From positions 186,001 to 250,000 of the forward strand of contig JAFECE010000005.1 of assembly GCA_018242295.1 (NCBI GenBank): 64,000 nt of DNA. Reading direction: 5' to 3'. Position 1 is the stretch's first letter; every line of letters starts with the position of its first letter. The DNA comes from Pseudomonadota bacterium (GTDB lineage: Bacteria; Pseudomonadota; Alphaproteobacteria; Rhizobiales; Hyphomicrobiaceae). Below are positions 62,891-64,000 of this stretch, piece by piece. The notes under the pieces were generated by a model that did not search any database, had not been told where the DNA came from, and saw only the letters and a list, made by a program, of their open reading frames with translations. The position numbers and the translations under genes are program-made.

Positions 62891-63628
62891 TCAACCCGCT
62901 TTCACTGCGTCGCGGTCTTGGGCGTTCTGATCGGACTGGCGATCCGATTTTTTCGTGTCGCCGTCATCGCGTCCCGTTCCCGCGCTTGGCATTTTCGACA
63001 GCAATGCCAGGAGCATTTGATCGCTGGTGAGGCTGGCGAAAGGTGCATCGCTCAAATCGGTCGCCGATGCCGCCGATGCTGTGATGGGCCGTGCAGTTGC
63101 CGGAACAGCGCTTGCGGACGTCAAATCGGAAAGCGCGCCTTCCGAGGACGCCGACGCACCGCTGGCTGCGGCAGCCATCGCGGCGAAATTGGCATTTGCG
63201 ACCTGTGCCGTTGGCAGGCCCTGGCCGAACCACGAAACTTCCTGAAGTCGGCGCTGCACGAGGCCATCCAGGACGTTGCCGCCAGCCTTGTTGTACTGGA
63301 GGAATAGCGAACGTGCCGTATCGAGGTCGCCGCTCGCAACGGCCTTTCCAAGCCCGCTTTGGCTCCAGGTCGTGCCAGCATTGTATGTGAGAGATGTCAG
63401 GGCGGCCTTGCTGCCGGCGTCGAGATCTGGAGCGAACTTGTCGACGAAGTCCGCGGACTTTTTGATCTCATCGGAGAAGCGCCGATCCGCCTCATCCTTA
63501 TCGATGACTTCGCCGGCGAAGCGTGCGCGAGTCCCATAGCCATTGGTATTCTGGGCGTAATCCCAACGGGCTTTGGCTGTGTAGCCTTCGAACTGCTTTA
63601 TGGCATTGAGATAGCTTGCGTCGACCAT
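62891..63628 (-). CDS. GH24-type lysozyme
   Basis: 245 aa from the ATG at 63628; a TTG 33 bases upstream is the alternative and neither has a strong ribosome site. The N-terminal half has the lysozyme triad in order: Glu of QFEGY, Asp nine residues later (RWDY), and Thr of NGYGT. Later LTSLTYNAGTTWSQSG supports GH24. The C-terminal 90 residues are Ala/Ser/Thr-rich and unstructured-looking. No signal peptide is visible, so export may be flagellar or by another route. It is convergent with the fliI unit and near no phage genes. Confidence 0.8.
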   Translation of the reverse strand: MVDASYLNAIKQFEGYTAKARWDYAQNTNGYGTRARFAGEVIDKDEADRRFSDEIKKSADFVDKFAPDLDAGSKAALTSLTYNAGTTWSQSGLGKAVASGDLDTARSLFLQYNKAGGNVLDGLVQRRLQEVSWFGQGLPTAQVANANFAAMAAAASGASASSEGALSDLTSASAVPATARPITASAASATDLSDAPFASLTSDQMLLALLSKMPSAGTGRDDGDTKKSDRQSDQNAQDRDAVKAG

Positions 63629-63696
63629 AACCGATGCTTTGGCACGGAGACCTTGCGGCAAGCTGGTGTCGATTGTTCAGCCCCTGAGGCAAGAAC

Positions 63697-64000
63697 CTAG
63701 CGCCGCGAGCGCGCGACGTCTCTCAGCACGCTGGCTTCGAGTTGTACTTCGTCCAAGCGATGTTTCAGAACGTCGCCGATACTGATCAGGCCAACGACCT
63801 TGCCTTCGACGACGACCGGCAAATGCCGAATGCGCCGTTGGGTCATGACATTTGCAACGGCGGCGACGCGGTCGTCGGGTGCGCACGTGATGACCGAACG
63901 GGTCATCAAGTTGGCAACGCGCATCTGCGGCAGATCCATGCCAAATTCGTCGATACCGCGAGCCAGATCTCTCTCGGAAATGATCCCCTCAAGACAGCCC
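63697..64000 (-). CDS. CBS-domain protein, C-terminal part
   Basis: Partial gene; the open frame continues past the right edge with no start needed inside the window (reading ...GIISERDLARGIDEFG into MRVANLMTRS). The visible 100 residues hold the end of a first CBS motif and a complete second one (VITCAPDDRVAAVANVMTQRRIRHLPVVVEGKVVGLISIGDVLKHRLDE). CBS pairs usually bind adenosine nucleotides. The domain setting cannot be judged from this fragment. It is 35 bases beyond the lysozyme reading frame. Confidence 0.88.
   Translation of the reverse strand, partial: GCLEGIISERDLARGIDEFGMDLPQMRVANLMTRSVITCAPDDRVAAVANVMTQRRIRHLPVVVEGKVVGLISIGDVLKHRLDEVQLEASVLRDVARSRR

Noticed and set aside
62891-63661. 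Lysozyme as part of a prophage
   Set aside because: No integrase, holin, capsid or tail genes around it; neighbours are flagellar and CBS genes.
1-64000. CRISPR arrays, tRNA or rRNA genes, insertion sequences
   Set aside because: No regularly spaced repeats, cloverleaf-like arms with CCA ends, rRNA-like stretches or transposase motifs were seen by eye; a dedicated scan could still find a degenerate copy.

Overview
This 64 kb window is GC-rich chromosomal DNA from an alphaproteobacterium, most likely order Hyphomicrobiales (Rhizobiales). The evidence is the set of genes typical of that group: motC, motE, flaF, flbT, an FtcR-type flagellar regulator, a short FlgD, and a che operon in the rhizobial order. 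A Hyphomicrobium-like genus is plausible but is inference. I saw no rRNA, tRNA, CRISPR array, insertion sequence or prophage.

Region 1 (1-12.9 kb, metabolism and transport). On the minus strand are a glycine betaine/choline ABC transporter (proX-proV-proW, the last cut by the window edge), an APC-type amino-acid permease with a strong leader hairpin, and a glutamine amidotransferase. A plus-strand secreted type I phosphodiesterase follows. Then come a GT21/HpnI-type glycosyltransferase, a small membrane protein, and a lone sulfate-binding protein. That last gene is preceded by two coupled small genes and, further upstream, by a 25-codon ORF ending in Cys-Cys-stop that looks like a cysteine-sensing leader peptide. 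A plus-strand ugd closes the region.

Region 2 (13.1-18.3 kb). A plus-strand run of overlapping genes: flhA, fliR, a FliJ-like protein, cheL (rod-binding), a FlgN-like chaperone and two unrecognised membrane proteins.

Region 3 (18.3-27.4 kb). A complete minus-strand chemotaxis operon: mcp, STAS protein (cheS position), cheY1, cheA, cheW, cheR, cheB, cheY2, cheD, and a small protein in the cheT position with a DxxxQ motif like that of CheZ phosphatases.

Region 4 (27.8-33 kb, plus 39.4 kb). A cyclic-di-GMP group: three PilZ proteins with intact ligand motifs, one PAS-GGDEF-EAL protein and one membrane diguanylate cyclase. It lies between the che operon and the next flagellar operon, and splits fliQ from flhA.

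Region 5 (33-63 kb). Flagellar genes, mostly minus strand: ftcR-flgE-flgK-flgL-flaF-flbT-flgD-fliQ; fliF-fliH-motB-motC-fliK (all overlapping); fliC with a strong terminator; flgB-flgC-fliE-flgG-flgA-flgI-motE-flgH-fliL-fliP; motA-fliM-fliN-fliG-flhB plus an unknown gene; and, divergently on plus, flgF-fliI plus an unknown C-tail-anchored protein. The right edge holds a GH24-type lysozyme gene and a CBS-domain gene cut by the window.

Together the window encodes nearly all of one proton-driven flagellum with a single flagellin, its chemosensory pathway, and a c-di-GMP layer likely to control it. Small, unrecognised genes inside these operons are the best places to look for new biology.
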